Part shown: positions 22,738 to 32,336 of the stretch, piece by piece
How positions within the stretch are numbered: position 1 is the stretch's first letter
Layout: each line of letters starts with the position of its first letter
Assembly: GCA_901472505.1 (NCBI GenBank)
Contig: LR590468.1
Coordinates: forward strand, 3,013,501 to 3,077,500
Length of the DNA: 64,000 bases
Source of the DNA: Proteus vulgaris
GTDB taxonomy: Bacteria; Pseudomonadota; Gammaproteobacteria; Enterobacterales; Enterobacteriaceae
Direction: 5' to 3'
Translations under genes and position numbers: made by a program
The notes under the pieces: model-generated
What the model was told of the DNA's origin: nothing
Databases searched by the model: none
What the model saw: the letters and a program-made list of their open reading frames with translations, nothing else

Positions 22738-22774
22738 AAAAAGCAGGTATTGAAAAACCAATACCTGCTTTTTT
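22738..22774. terminator. Strong bidirectional terminator between yfaZ and tyrP
   Basis: A 15-base stem, AAAAAGCAGGTATTG with CAATACCTGCTTTTT, around a short A-rich loop and flanked by T-runs on both strands. It serves both convergent genes. Confidence 0.93.
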
Positions 22775-24015
22775 TATTGTTTGTATAAATATAAAAGGGG
22801 GATTAACCGACTTGAGGTAATAAAACCAAAAGTGATGGCGATTTGAATACCAATCACAACTAAACCACAAGTAAATACAACTGCTAATGCACCTTTCCCA
22901 CCTTTGACTTGGTATTTATCAGTGTCGTGTTGCGCTTGTCTTACTTTCCAAACTAATAAAGTAGGTAGCAGTAGCGCTAAAATAGACAGTGCAATGGCGG
23001 CATAAGCTAATGCTTGTACAAAGTTAGGGAAATAAAGAGCACAAAGTAAAGGTGGAATAAATGTTAACAAGCTTGATTGCATACGGCCTGTTGCGCGATT
23101 ACTGCGTTTAAATAGATCTGCAAGATAATCAAATAAGCCTAATGCAACACCGAGGAACGAAGTTGCCAATGCTAATGCGGCAAATAGGTTTACTGCAATA
23201 TTGACACGAGGTGTAGCAACGACATCTCGGATAGCCGTAAGTAAGCCATTAAGTCCAGATTGTTGCGCCATAATCCCCATAAAGGTATTTGTTGGAATTG
23301 CGCCTAATGTGGCAATTTGCCATAAAACATAGGCAATAAGAGGGATAGCACTACCTGCAATAAAGATAATCCGCAATTTCTTAATATCGCCATTCATATA
23401 ACTTACGATACTTGGCACACTGCCGTGAAAACCAAAAGAAGTAAAAATAACAGGAATAGCGGAAAGAATAAGTCCTTGAGCAACGGGCATTGATGTTAAA
23501 TTGACACTTTCAACATGAGGTAACATCACTATCAGCATAAAAATTAAGAAAAAGACTTTTGCTGTAAATAGCAGACGGTTAATGATATCAACTGATGTAG
23601 TACCAATACCAACGACAGCACCGCCAATCACTGTAAAGATAATAATACCTTGCGTGACAGAGAGTTCATGACCTATCCAAGAGGATAGTGTTGATGAAAG
23701 CAACTCACCTGCACCACTAATGTAAGCAGTTGTTAATGCGTACATTAATAAGAGGAGAGCAAGTCCAGTGACCACTTGACCACCGACACCAAGATAACGT
23801 TTAGCAATTGAACCAAGACCTGTATGAGGATCGTTGTATTGATAAACTTCCACTAGCAAGAGTGCGGTATAACTCATTAATAACCACAATCCCACAAGTA
23901 ATAGCATAATAGTGCTAAAACCAATACCCACCGCAGCCAGTGGCATAGCCAACATACCTGCCCCAATTGTTGTTCCTGCAACAATAAAAACACTACCTAT
24001 AGTGCGATTTTTCAC
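22774..24015 (-). CDS. tyrP: Tyrosine-specific transport protein (frame break at the very end)
   Basis: Inner-membrane proton-coupled tyrosine importer of the HAAAP family with about eleven membrane helices. The N-terminus [21 protein letters not shown] and the central [21 protein letters not shown] are near-identical to E. coli TyrP. The written frame runs on into the terminator region. One extra base near 22818-22821 would otherwise give the expected end PQVG with a stop at 22803-22805. The upstream region holds two TyrR boxes, supporting the specificity call over Mtr or TnaB. Confidence 0.93.
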   Translation of the reverse strand: MKNRTIGSVFIVAGTTIGAGMLAMPLAAVGIGFSTIMLLLVGLWLLMSYTALLLVEVYQYNDPHTGLGSIAKRYLGVGGQVVTGLALLLLMYALTTAYISGAGELLSSTLSSWIGHELSVTQGIIIFTVIGGAVVGIGTTSVDIINRLLFTAKVFFLIFMLIVMLPHVESVNLTSMPVAQGLILSAIPVIFTSFGFHGSVPSIVSYMNGDIKKLRIIFIAGSAIPLIAYVLWQIATLGAIPTNTFMGIMAQQSGLNGLLTAIRDVVATPRVNIAVNLFAALALATSFLGVALGLFDYLADLFKRSNRATGRMQSSLLTFIPPLLCALYFPNFVQALAYAAIALSILALLLPTLLVWKVRQAQHDTDKYQVKGGKGALAVVFTCGLVVIGIQIAITFGFITSSRLIPLLYLYKQ

Positions 24016-24080
24016 TAAATCCTCTGCTCGCGAGCCTATTTTATTTATATAAAATGCAGAGTATAAGAATGATAAATATC

Positions 24081-24121
24081 TGTCAAATTTTAATTACGTA
24101 TAATGTAACGATTAGTTTACA
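24081..24121 (-). promoter_or_regulatory. Paired TyrR boxes upstream of tyrP
   Basis: The strong box at 24104-24121, TGTAAC-GATTAG-TTTACA, differs from the consensus TGTAAA-N6-TTTACA at one position. A weaker box at 24081-24098, TGTCAA-ATTTTA-ATTACG, lies five bases nearer the gene. E. coli tyrP has the same strong/weak arrangement, where TyrR activates with phenylalanine and represses with tyrosine. Confidence 0.8.
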
Positions 24122-24140
24122 AAGAGAATTTTATAAATAA

Positions 24141-24171
24141 AAAACGCCAATCATAAATATGAATTGGCGCT
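24141..24171 (-). terminator. Terminator of the DUF903 lipoprotein gene
   Basis: On the minus strand, CGCCAATTCAT-ATTT-ATGATTGGCG followed by a run of T, with one bulged base. It lies about 25 bases after the corrected lipoprotein stop. Confidence 0.75.
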
Positions 24172-24194
24172 TAATAGAAAGAGGAATAAGAGCG

Positions 24195-24427
24195 TTAATC
24201 GTCGAGTTCTACCATTCGTCTTATTTGATCACGATTAATTTGTTTAATCTGTCCTGTTTCTGAATCTTTATAGGTAATTAATCCAGTTGCTTCATCTTCT
24301 TGAGGTTTATCTGTCGTTAAAATGGTTTCCCCATTTACTGTTTCTATTTTTTGTGGCTTGAACAGCCTGCAACGAGCAGAATTGATGTAGAAATAGCAAT
24401 GACGGAGAAAATGGATTTTAATTTCAT
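24195..24427 (-). CDS. Small DUF903 (YgdI/YgdR-type) lipoprotein, one frame break
   Basis: A short gene found by hand. The start MKLKSIFSVIAISTSILLVAGC is a lipoprotein signal with lipobox LVAGC. After SSHKK the frame meets TAG. Adding one base to the T6 run at 24347-24352 continues into IETVNGETILTTDKPQ, then ITYKDSETGQIKQINRD and MVELDD. The GETI, YKD and QINR elements and the acidic end match E. coli YgdI/YgdR (DUF903, about 75 residues); the corrected protein has 77. It is an envelope lipoprotein of unknown role. An AAAGGAAAAG ribosome site precedes the start. Confidence 0.75.
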
Positions 24428-24516
24428 AATGCTTTTCCTTTTTTATTGTCTTGACCTAACTTTAGTCAAAAATAAACAAGAATGTTAGGGAAAAGCCCAA
24501 ATTAAGATAATTCAAA

Positions 24517-24795
24517 TTATTCAGAGCAAATTTCTATTTCAATGTCACAAATAGGATGACAGCTACAAGGTAAGATTTCATCGGGTTGGATAAATGCTAA
24601 AGGTTCATTGCGGTAGCAAACCTTGCCTTTCACTAAACGTAGACGACAAGAGCCACAATAGCCTTCACGGCATTGGTATTCAATTTGGACTTTCCCATGC
24701 TCTAAAGCATCAAGCAGTGAAGGATGGGTGTCAGCATGGAATTCTAGCGGTGTTGAAAGACCCTGCTGATGCAGGGTCACTTTATGAGATGCCAT
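24517..24795 (-). CDS. yfaE: 2Fe-2S ferredoxin-like cofactor maintenance protein
   Basis: A 92-residue plant-type 2Fe-2S ferredoxin. The cluster cysteines are Cys42, Cys47 and Cys50 in CREGYCGSC, with Cys77 or Cys79 as the fourth. In E. coli YfaE donates electrons that regenerate the diferric-tyrosyl radical cofactor of NrdB. It lies directly after nrdB in the same direction, as in E. coli, supporting the role. Confidence 0.93.
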   Translation of the reverse strand: MASHKVTLHQQGLSTPLEFHADTHPSLLDALEHGKVQIEYQCREGYCGSCRLRLVKGKVCYRNEPLAFIQPDEILPCSCHPICDIEIEICSE

Positions 24796-24820
24796 AACGT
24801 ATCAGTGTTATTTCTCAGTA

Positions 24821-25951
24821 TTACAGTTCAAAGTTACTCAAGTCATCAGTATCAACTTGTGAGTCAATTTGACCCACGAGGTAAGAACTGACTTCAACTT
24901 CTTGAGGTGCTACTTGAACGTTATCAGACACTAACCACGCATTGATCCATGGAATAGGGTTAGAGCGTGCTTTAAAAGGTAATTTAAGACCTACCGCTTG
25001 CATACGAATATTAGTGATATATTCAACATATTGGCAGAGAATATCTTTATTTAAACCAATCATGGAGCCTTCTGAGAACAGGTATTCAGCCCATTCTTTT
25101 TCTTGCTCTGCAGCTTCAACAAATAGGTCATAACATTCTTGTTCGCATTCTGCGGCTATTTCCGCCATTTCAGGGTCGTCTTGACCTGAACGCAGTAAAT
25201 TCAGCATGTGCTGTGTGCCTGTTAAGTGTAACGCTTCGTCACGAGCAATCAATTTAATGATTTTAGCGTTACCTTCCATTAACTCCCGTTCAGCAAAGGC
25301 AAATGAACACGCAAAGCTAACATAGAAACGAATCGCTTCTAAAGCATTAACACTCATTAAGCATAGGTAAAGCTGTTTTTTGAGCTTACGTAAAGTCACT
25401 TCAACGGTTTTACCTTTTATTTGATGCGTACCTTCACCAAACATATGGTAAAGGTTAGTTAAATTGATTAACTCATCATAATAAGAGGAAATATCACGAG
25501 CACGTTTTAAAATCTCTTCATTTTCAACAATATCATCAAAAACAACCGAAGGATCGTTAACAATATTACGGATAATATGAGTATAAGAACGCGAGTGAAT
25601 GGTTTCAGAGAATGACCATGTCTCAACCCATGTTTCTAACTCTGGGATCGAAATTAAAGGTAAAAATGCCACGTTAGGGCTTCTGCCTTGGATCGAATCC
25701 AATAAGGTTTGATATTTTAAATTACTAATAAAAATATGTTTTTCGTGGTCAGGTAATGCATTGTAGTCAATGCGATCACGAGAAACGTCTACTTCTTCTG
25801 GACGCCAGAAGAAAGAGAGTTGTTTTTCTATTAGCTTTTCAAAAATTGGGTATTTTTGCTGATCATAACGCGCTACGTTAACAGGTTGCCCAAAAAACAT
25901 GGGCTCCTGAAGTTGATCATTTTTAACTTGTGAAAAAGTAGTATAGGACAT
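24821..25951 (-). CDS. nrdB: Ribonucleotide reductase class Ia, beta subunit
   Basis: Radical-generating subunit of aerobic ribonucleotide reductase, 376 residues. Iron-ligand helices are visible ([18 protein letters not shown] and [19 protein letters not shown]). The radical tyrosine sits in [15 protein letters not shown]. The acidic C-terminal tail [10 protein letters not shown] is the peptide that docks on NrdA. It is located 11 bases after nrdA and before yfaE. Intact. Confidence 0.97.
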   Translation of the reverse strand: MSYTTFSQVKNDQLQEPMFFGQPVNVARYDQQKYPIFEKLIEKQLSFFWRPEEVDVSRDRIDYNALPDHEKHIFISNLKYQTLLDSIQGRSPNVAFLPLISIPELETWVETWSFSETIHSRSYTHIIRNIVNDPSVVFDDIVENEEILKRARDISSYYDELINLTNLYHMFGEGTHQIKGKTVEVTLRKLKKQLYLCLMSVNALEAIRFYVSFACSFAFAERELMEGNAKIIKLIARDEALHLTGTQHMLNLLRSGQDDPEMAEIAAECEQECYDLFVEAAEQEKEWAEYLFSEGSMIGLNKDILCQYVEYITNIRMQAVGLKLPFKARSNPIPWINAWLVSDNVQVAPQEVEVSSYLVGQIDSQVDTDDLSNFEL

Positions 25952-25962
25952 AGCTTCCTCAA

Positions 25963-28256
25963 TTAAATTTTACACGCGCCGCCTTCACAATCTGAATCTT
26001 CCGTCTCAACGACTTCTTCCAGATCACCCTGTACATCGTCTGCACCATCACGGGTGTTGTGATAATAAAGTGTTTTCACACCATATTTGTAAGCGAGCAG
26101 CAAATCTTTCAGCAGTTGGTTCATTGGAACTTTACCGCTAGGGAAACGAGTAGGATCGTAGTTAGTGTTCGCTGAAATCGCTTGGTCAACGAATTTTTGC
26201 ATAATACCCACTAACTGCAAATAACCTTCAATACTTGGCATTTGCCACAGTAATTCATAAGCGCCTTTCAAACGCTCATACTCAGGAACCACTTGACGTA
26301 AAATACCGTCTTTAGAGGCTTTAATGCTGATATAACCACGTGGTGGCTCGATACCATTTGTTGCATTTGAAATCTGCGAGGAGGTTTCTGATGGCATGAG
26401 TGCAGACAATGTTGAGTTACGTAAACCGTGCTCTTTAATGTCTTTACGTAAACCTTCCCAGTCGTAATGTAGTGGTTCTTTTGTTAGTACATCTAATGAT
26501 TTTTTATAGGTATCAATAGGTAAAATACCTTCAGCGTAAGTGGTTTCATTAAACCATGGGCATGCGCCTTGTTCTTTCGCTAATTCATTAGATGCTTTTA
26601 ATAAATAGTATTGAATTGCTTCAAATGCTCGATGAGTTAAGTTATTTGCACTACCGTCAGAGTAGCGGACACCGTGTTTTGCTAAGTAATAAGCAAAGTT
26701 AATGACCCCAATACCTAAGGTACGACGCCCCATTGCACCTTGTTTAGCGGCTAAGATTGGATAATCTTGATAATCTAATAGCGCATCAAGTGAACGAACT
26801 GCTAAACGAGCAAGTTCTTCTAAATCATCGAGATCTTCAATTGCACCTAAGTTAAAGGCTGATAAGGTACAAAGTGCAATTTCACCATTAGGATCTTTAA
26901 TGTCATTTAATGGTTTAGTCGGTAGTGCAATTTCTAAACACAAGTTTGATTGGCGGATAGGTGCAATGGCCGGATCAAACGGGCTGTGTGTATTACAGTG
27001 GTCAACATTTTGAATATAAATACGACCTGTTGATGCGCGTTCTTGCATCATTAATGAGAATAACTCAACCGCTTTAACTTGTTTTTGGCGGATGTTTTTA
27101 TCTTTCTCATATTGTACATATAGACGTTCAAACTCATCTTGATCAGCAAAGAATGCATCGTATAATCCCGGAACATCAGAAGGACTGAATAAAGTAATAT
27201 TCTGACCTTTGGATTAAACGTTCATACATTAATTTGTTTAATTGTACGCCGTAATCTAAATGACGAACACGGTTATCATCAACACCACGGTTATTTTTCA
27301 ATACCAGTAAGCTTTCAACTTCTAAATGCCATAATGGATAGAACAGTGTTGCAGCACCACCACGAACCCCCCCTTGCGAGCAAGATTTCACCGCAGTTTG
27401 GAAGTGTTTGTAGAAAGGGATACAACCTGTATGGAATGCTTCACCATTACGAATAGCACTGCCTAACGCACGGATACGACCCGCATTTATCCCAATTCCC
27501 GCACGTTGAGAAACGTATTTTACAATAGCACTTGATGTTGCATTGAATAGAATCAAGGCTATCGTCACACTCAATTAATACACAAGAACTAAATTGACGA
27601 GTTGGTGTTCTGACGCCAGCCATAATTGGCGTTGGTAATGAGATTTTAAAAGTAGAAATCGCATTATAAAAGCGTTCGATATAGTCCATACGTGTTGCTT
27701 GTGGATAACGGGAGAACAAGCAAGCAGCGACTAAAACATATAAAAATTGTGCACTTTCGTAAATTTCGCCAGTAATACGGTTTTGAACGAAATATTTACC
27801 TTCTAGCTGTTTAACAGCGGCATAAGAGAAGTTCATATCACGTTGATGAACAATAAAATTATTCATCTGTTCAAATTCTTCTTGGGTGTAATCTTCAAGA
27901 AGATGACGGTCGTATTTACCTAAATTGACTAATTTTTTAACGTGTTCATAGAGTGTTGGTGGCTCAAATTGACCATAAGCTTTTTTACGTAAGTTAAATA
28001 CGGCAAGACGGGCAGCAAGATATTGATAATCAGGGGTTTCACCTGAAATTAAGTCTGCAGCAGCTTTTACCAGTGTTTCATGTATATCAGCAGTTTTGAT
28101 ACCATCATAAAACTGAATCTGAGAACGTAATTCAACTTGTGATACAGAGACATTTTCTAGGCCTTCAGCGGCCCAGGCGATTACACGGTGAATTTTGTCT
28201 AAGTCAATGCGTTCTTTATGACCATCACGTTTTGTGACGAGCAGGCTGTGATTCAT
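25963..28256 (-). CDS. nrdA: Ribonucleotide reductase class Ia, alpha subunit (two frame breaks)
   Basis: Catalytic and allosteric subunit that reduces ribonucleoside diphosphates. The N-terminal ATP-cone ([20 protein letters not shown]), active-site core ([26 protein letters not shown]), [18 protein letters not shown] and C-terminal redox cysteines (CEGGACKI) are all present but spread over three frames. Removing the extra G at 27545 restores [19 protein letters not shown], and removing one T from TTT at 27208-27210 restores [15 protein letters not shown]. The gene is essential for aerobic growth, so these are very probably sequence errors. First gene of nrdA-nrdB-yfaE. Confidence 0.94.
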
Positions 28257-28365
28257 GAGCGATGCACCTTTCTTGCATTAGTGCTACCTAAAATTTTATA
28301 CCGCAAAAAAAACGCTCCCGGTGACAATATGTGTCAAGGAGTCTTGTGGTGTGAAATTTAAGGAA

Positions 28366-28381
28366 ACACAATATATAGGGG
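28366..28381 (-). promoter_or_regulatory. Candidate NrdR box upstream of nrdA
   Basis: ACACAATATATAGGGG matches the left and central part of the NrdR consensus (ACACWATATWTWGTGT), about 110 bases upstream of nrdA. A second partial element, GACAATATGTGTC at 28323-28335, is not at the standard spacing, so the assignment is tentative. Confidence 0.4.
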
Positions 28382-28451
28382 TTAGTTCAAATGGTGATAA
28401 CAAGATAAAGGTAATTGCGAGATTGATCAAGTGTACAAATCTGATTGTTTC

Positions 28452-28471
28452 TGTGGATAAATAGGGGATAA
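28452..28471 (-). promoter_or_regulatory. DnaA boxes upstream of nrdA
   Basis: TGTGGATAA at 28452-28460 is the exact complement of the DnaA box TTATCCACA. AGGGGATAA at 28463-28471 is a weaker second copy in the same orientation. E. coli nrdAB is also controlled by DnaA sites upstream of its promoter. Confidence 0.6.
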
Positions 28472-28605
28472 ATTTTTTAATAACTGCCCGTACCCTGCAT
28501 AAATACAGGCAGTAAGAAACTCAAATTCAAGTGATAATGACGTAAAGTCAATTTTAAAAAATGTGATCGTTTGATGTTTTATTAAACCAAATCAAACTTC
28601 CAGTT

Positions 28606-29343
28606 TCACGAATTCGAGTTATGGGTCGATTGTGTGTGCACCATATAATTCACATCGACATTTGGCGCTAATCGGAATTTGTCAGTGATTGGATTATAAT
28701 GTAGGCCAATCATATTTTTGCTACGCAAATCGGTTTCATCAACCCAACTGAGTAGTTCTGATGGGCGAATAAACTTATTCGCATCATGTGTGCCTTTCGG
28801 TACCATATTTAGAATATACTCCGCACCTACCACCAGCATAAACCACGCTTTTTTATTGCGGTTGATGGTTGAGAAGAAAACATGTCCACCAGGTTTCACC
28901 AGTTTTGCACAGGCTCTGACAACAGAAGATGGATCAGGAACGTGTTCTAACATCTCCATACAGGTGACAACATCGTAGGTTTGTGGGTTTTCATTTGCAT
29001 GGTTTTCAACGGCATCTTGAATATAAGTTACAGGAATACCTGACTCTAGTGAGTGTAAGCGTGCAACTTGTAATGGCTCTGTGCCCATATCAAGCCCAGT
29101 AACTTCAGCGCCGACACACGCCATACTTTCAGATAAAATACCGCCACCACAGCCAACATCGAGGACTTTTTTTCCAAATAAGCCGTCAGCGCGTTCTTGG
29201 ATATAGTTAAGTCTTAGTGGGTTTATACGGTGCAATGGTTTAAATTCGCCCTCAAGATCCCACCAGCGTGATGCGACGCTTTCAAACTTGTCGATTTCAT
29301 GCTGATCAACGTTAGCATGTAAAGAGGTTGTTTTATCATTCAT
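28606..29343 (-). CDS. ubiG: Ubiquinone biosynthesis O-methyltransferase
   Basis: SAM-dependent methyltransferase performing both O-methylations of ubiquinone synthesis, 245 residues. SAM motif I is [11 protein letters not shown] at about residues 60-70. Motif II includes [13 protein letters not shown], and the post-II region is [16 protein letters not shown]. It is slightly longer than E. coli UbiG at the C-terminus (THNSNS tail). Divergent from gyrA, as in other enterobacteria. Intact. Confidence 0.95.
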   Translation of the reverse strand: MNDKTTSLHANVDQHEIDKFESVASRWWDLEGEFKPLHRINPLRLNYIQERADGLFGKKVLDVGCGGGILSESMACVGAEVTGLDMGTEPLQVARLHSLESGIPVTYIQDAVENHANENPQTYDVVTCMEMLEHVPDPSSVVRACAKLVKPGGHVFFSTINRNKKAWFMLVVGAEYILNMVPKGTHDANKFIRPSELLSWVDETDLRSKNMIGLHYNPITDKFRLAPNVDVNYMVHTQSTHNSNS

Positions 29344-29515
29344 CAGAAAGTATTACTCCTATTTTCATATTGTCATGATTCTACCAACGTTAGACGGCGA
29401 AATCGAAGAGAATAGCGAAAGGAACATTAATTTAGTCGTTTCCGTTTTCCCAAAATTGACGATTTGTGGTATAGTTCTAAACCTTTGAATCCGTAGTATG
29501 AGGGACAGTGGCTCC

Positions 29516-32144
29516 ATGAGCGACATTGCCAGAGAAATCACACCAGTTAATATCGAAGAAGAGCTGAAAAGCTCATATTTGGATTATGCGATGTCTGTTA
29601 TTGTAGGACGCGCATTACCCGATGTTCGAGACGGACTGAAGCCAGTACACCGCCGAGTTCTTTTCGCGATGAATGTACTAGGAAACGATTGGAATAAACC
29701 TTATAAAAAATCAGCCCGTGTTGTTGGGGATGTTATCGGTAAATATCACCCGCACGGTGACAGTGCTGTTTATGAAACGATTGTTCGTTTAGCACAGCCT
29801 TTTTCTATGCGTTACATGTTGGTTGACGGGCAGGGTAATTTCGGGTCAGTTGATGGTGACTCGGCGGCTGCAATGCGTTATACCGAAGTTCGTATGGCGA
29901 AAATCGCCCATGAACTGCTGGCGGATTTGGAAAAAGAAACGGTTGATTTTGTTCCTAACTATGACGGAACAGAACATATTCCGGCAGTTATGCCAACCCG
30001 TGTTCCAAACTTGCTAGTCAATGGTTCATCAGGGATTGCGGTCGGAATGGCAACAAATATTCCGCCACATAATCTAGGCGAAGTTATCGACGGTTGCCTT
30101 GCTTATGTTGATAACGAAGACATCACAATTGAAGAGTTGATGGAACATATTACGGGGCCTGATTTCCCAACAGCGGCTATTATTAATGGTCGTAGAGGAA
30201 TTTTAGATGCTTACCGTACTGGTCGCGGAAAAATCTATATCCGTGCTCAGGCTGATATCGAAACTGATGAGAAAACCGGTCGCGAAACAATTATCGTAAC
30301 GGAAATTCCTTATCAGGTGAATAAAGCGCGTTTAATTGAAAAAATTGCAGAACTTGTAAAAGATAAACGTATTGAAGGTATCAGTGGATTACGCGATGAG
30401 TCTGATAAAGACGGTATGCGTATTGTTGTTGAAATCAAACGTGATGCTGTGGGTGAAGTGGTATTAAATCACCTATTCTCACAAACACAAATGCAAGTTT
30501 CTTTTGGTATTAATATGGTTGCGCTTCACCAAGGGCAGCCAAAATTATTAAATCTAAAAGAAATTATTACTGCTTTTATTCGTCACCGTCGCGAAGTCGT
30601 GACTCGTCGTACTATTTACGAATTACGCAAAGCGCGTGACCGTGCTCATATCTTAGAAGCGCTAGCTGTTGCATTGGCAAATATTGACCCAGTTATTGAA
30701 CTGATCCGCCAAGCACCAACACCAGCAGAAGCAAAAGCCGCGTTAATTGCACAACCTTGGGATTTAGGTAGCGTTTCTACTATGTTAGAGCGCGCTGGTG
30801 ACAGCAATGTTGCTCGTCCTGAATGGTTAGAACCACAATATGGTGTGCATGACGGTAAATACTATCTTACAGAGCAACAAGCTCAGGCTATTTTGGATCT
30901 GCGTTTGCAGAAATTAACAGGCCTTGAACATGAAAAACTGTTGGATGAATACCGTGACTTATTGCTCCAAATTGCTGAATTATTACATATCTTAAGAAGC
31001 CCTGAGCGTTTGATGGAAGTCATTCGTGAAGAGCTAAATGCGATTAAAGATCAATATAACGATCCACGTCGTACTGAGATCACCGAAAATACAGCAGATA
31101 TTAATATCGAAGACCTGATCAATGAAGAAAATGTGGTTGTCACGCTTTCTCACCAAGGCTACGTTAAATATCAGCCTCTTACCGATTACGAAGCACAACG
31201 TCGTGGCGGTAAAGGTAAGTCAGCTGCAAGAATTAAAGAAGAAGACTTTATTGATCGTCTGCTGGTAGCTAACACTCATGACACGATTTTGTGCTTTTCA
31301 AGCCGTGGTCGCCTCTATTGGATGAAAGTTTACCAGTTACCAGAAGCAAGTCGTGGTGCTCGTGGCCGTCCGATTATCAACTTATTACCTCTTGAGCAAA
31401 ATGAACGTATTACGGCTATTTTGCCAGTGAGAGAGTATGAAGAAGGTAAGTTTGTCTTCATGGCAACGGCAAGTGGTACAGTGAAGAAAAACACCTCTGC
31501 AAGATTTCAGTCGCCCTCGTAGTGCGGGTATTATTGCCGTCAATTTAAATGAAGGCGATGAGTTAATCGGTGTTGACTTAACTGACAGCACTAACGAAGT
31601 TATGCTGTTCTCTGCTGATGGTAAAGTTGTTCGCTTTGCAGAAGATTGTGTTCGTCCAATGGGTCGTACTGCGACAGGTGTTCGTGGTATGAAACTGAGT
31701 GGTGACGATAAAGTCGTTTCACTGATTATCCCTCGAGGTGAAGGTGATATTTTAACTGTAACTGAAAATGGTTATGGTAAACGAACTGCTCAAAGCGAGT
31801 ATCCAACGAAGAATCGTGCTACACAAGGCGTTATCTCCATTAAAGTGAGTGAACGTAATGGCAAAGTAGTCGGTGCAATTCAAGTTGAAGAGACTGACCA
31901 AATTATGATGATCACCAATGCAGGTACTTTAGTTCGTACTCGTGTTTCAGAGGTCAGCATTGTTGGACGTAATACACAAGGTGTTACCTTAATTCGTACA
32001 ACAGAAGGTGAGTTAGTTGTTGGCTTGCAACGTGTTGAAGATGAAGATGATGCATTAGATGATGATGAAGTTAATGAGGTTATTGCCGATGTGTCATCAG
32101 AAGAAGCTGATTCAGATTTAGCAGATGATGCAGACGAAGAATAA
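29516..32144 (+). CDS. gyrA: DNA gyrase subunit A (one frame break)
   Basis: Breakage-reunion subunit of gyrase, which introduces negative supercoils. The start is the ATG at 29516 ([18 protein letters not shown]), after AGGGACAG. The catalytic tyrosine lies in [12 protein letters not shown] (Tyr122 by E. coli numbering). The quinolone-resistance region [10 protein letters not shown] has Ser83 and Glu87, so no classical resistance change is seen. The frame breaks at the A5 run 31487-31491. Removing one A gives [27 protein letters not shown] and continues through the beta-pinwheel to an acidic tail. The gene is essential, so the break is almost certainly a sequence error. Confidence 0.97.
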
Positions 32145-32174
32145 TATTTATCATTATTGTGATGTATAAATAAA

Positions 32175-32206
32175 AGAAAGCAGGCATAATTGCCTGCTTT
32201 TTTTAT
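32175..32206 (+). terminator. gyrA terminator
   Basis: AAAGCAGGCA-TAAT-TGCCTGCTTT hairpin followed by TTTTT, 30 bases after the gyrA stop. Confidence 0.93.
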
Positions 32207-32336
32207 GTGGTAAGATCAGTTTATTATGAGAAAGAATAATCCTGATGATAAAGATCATATCATTCAGACATACAGCAACTTCTGCTAGAATAGAATAAGT
32301 TTCTTATGCGGTAAGAATATTGATTAGGGTGGTTGT

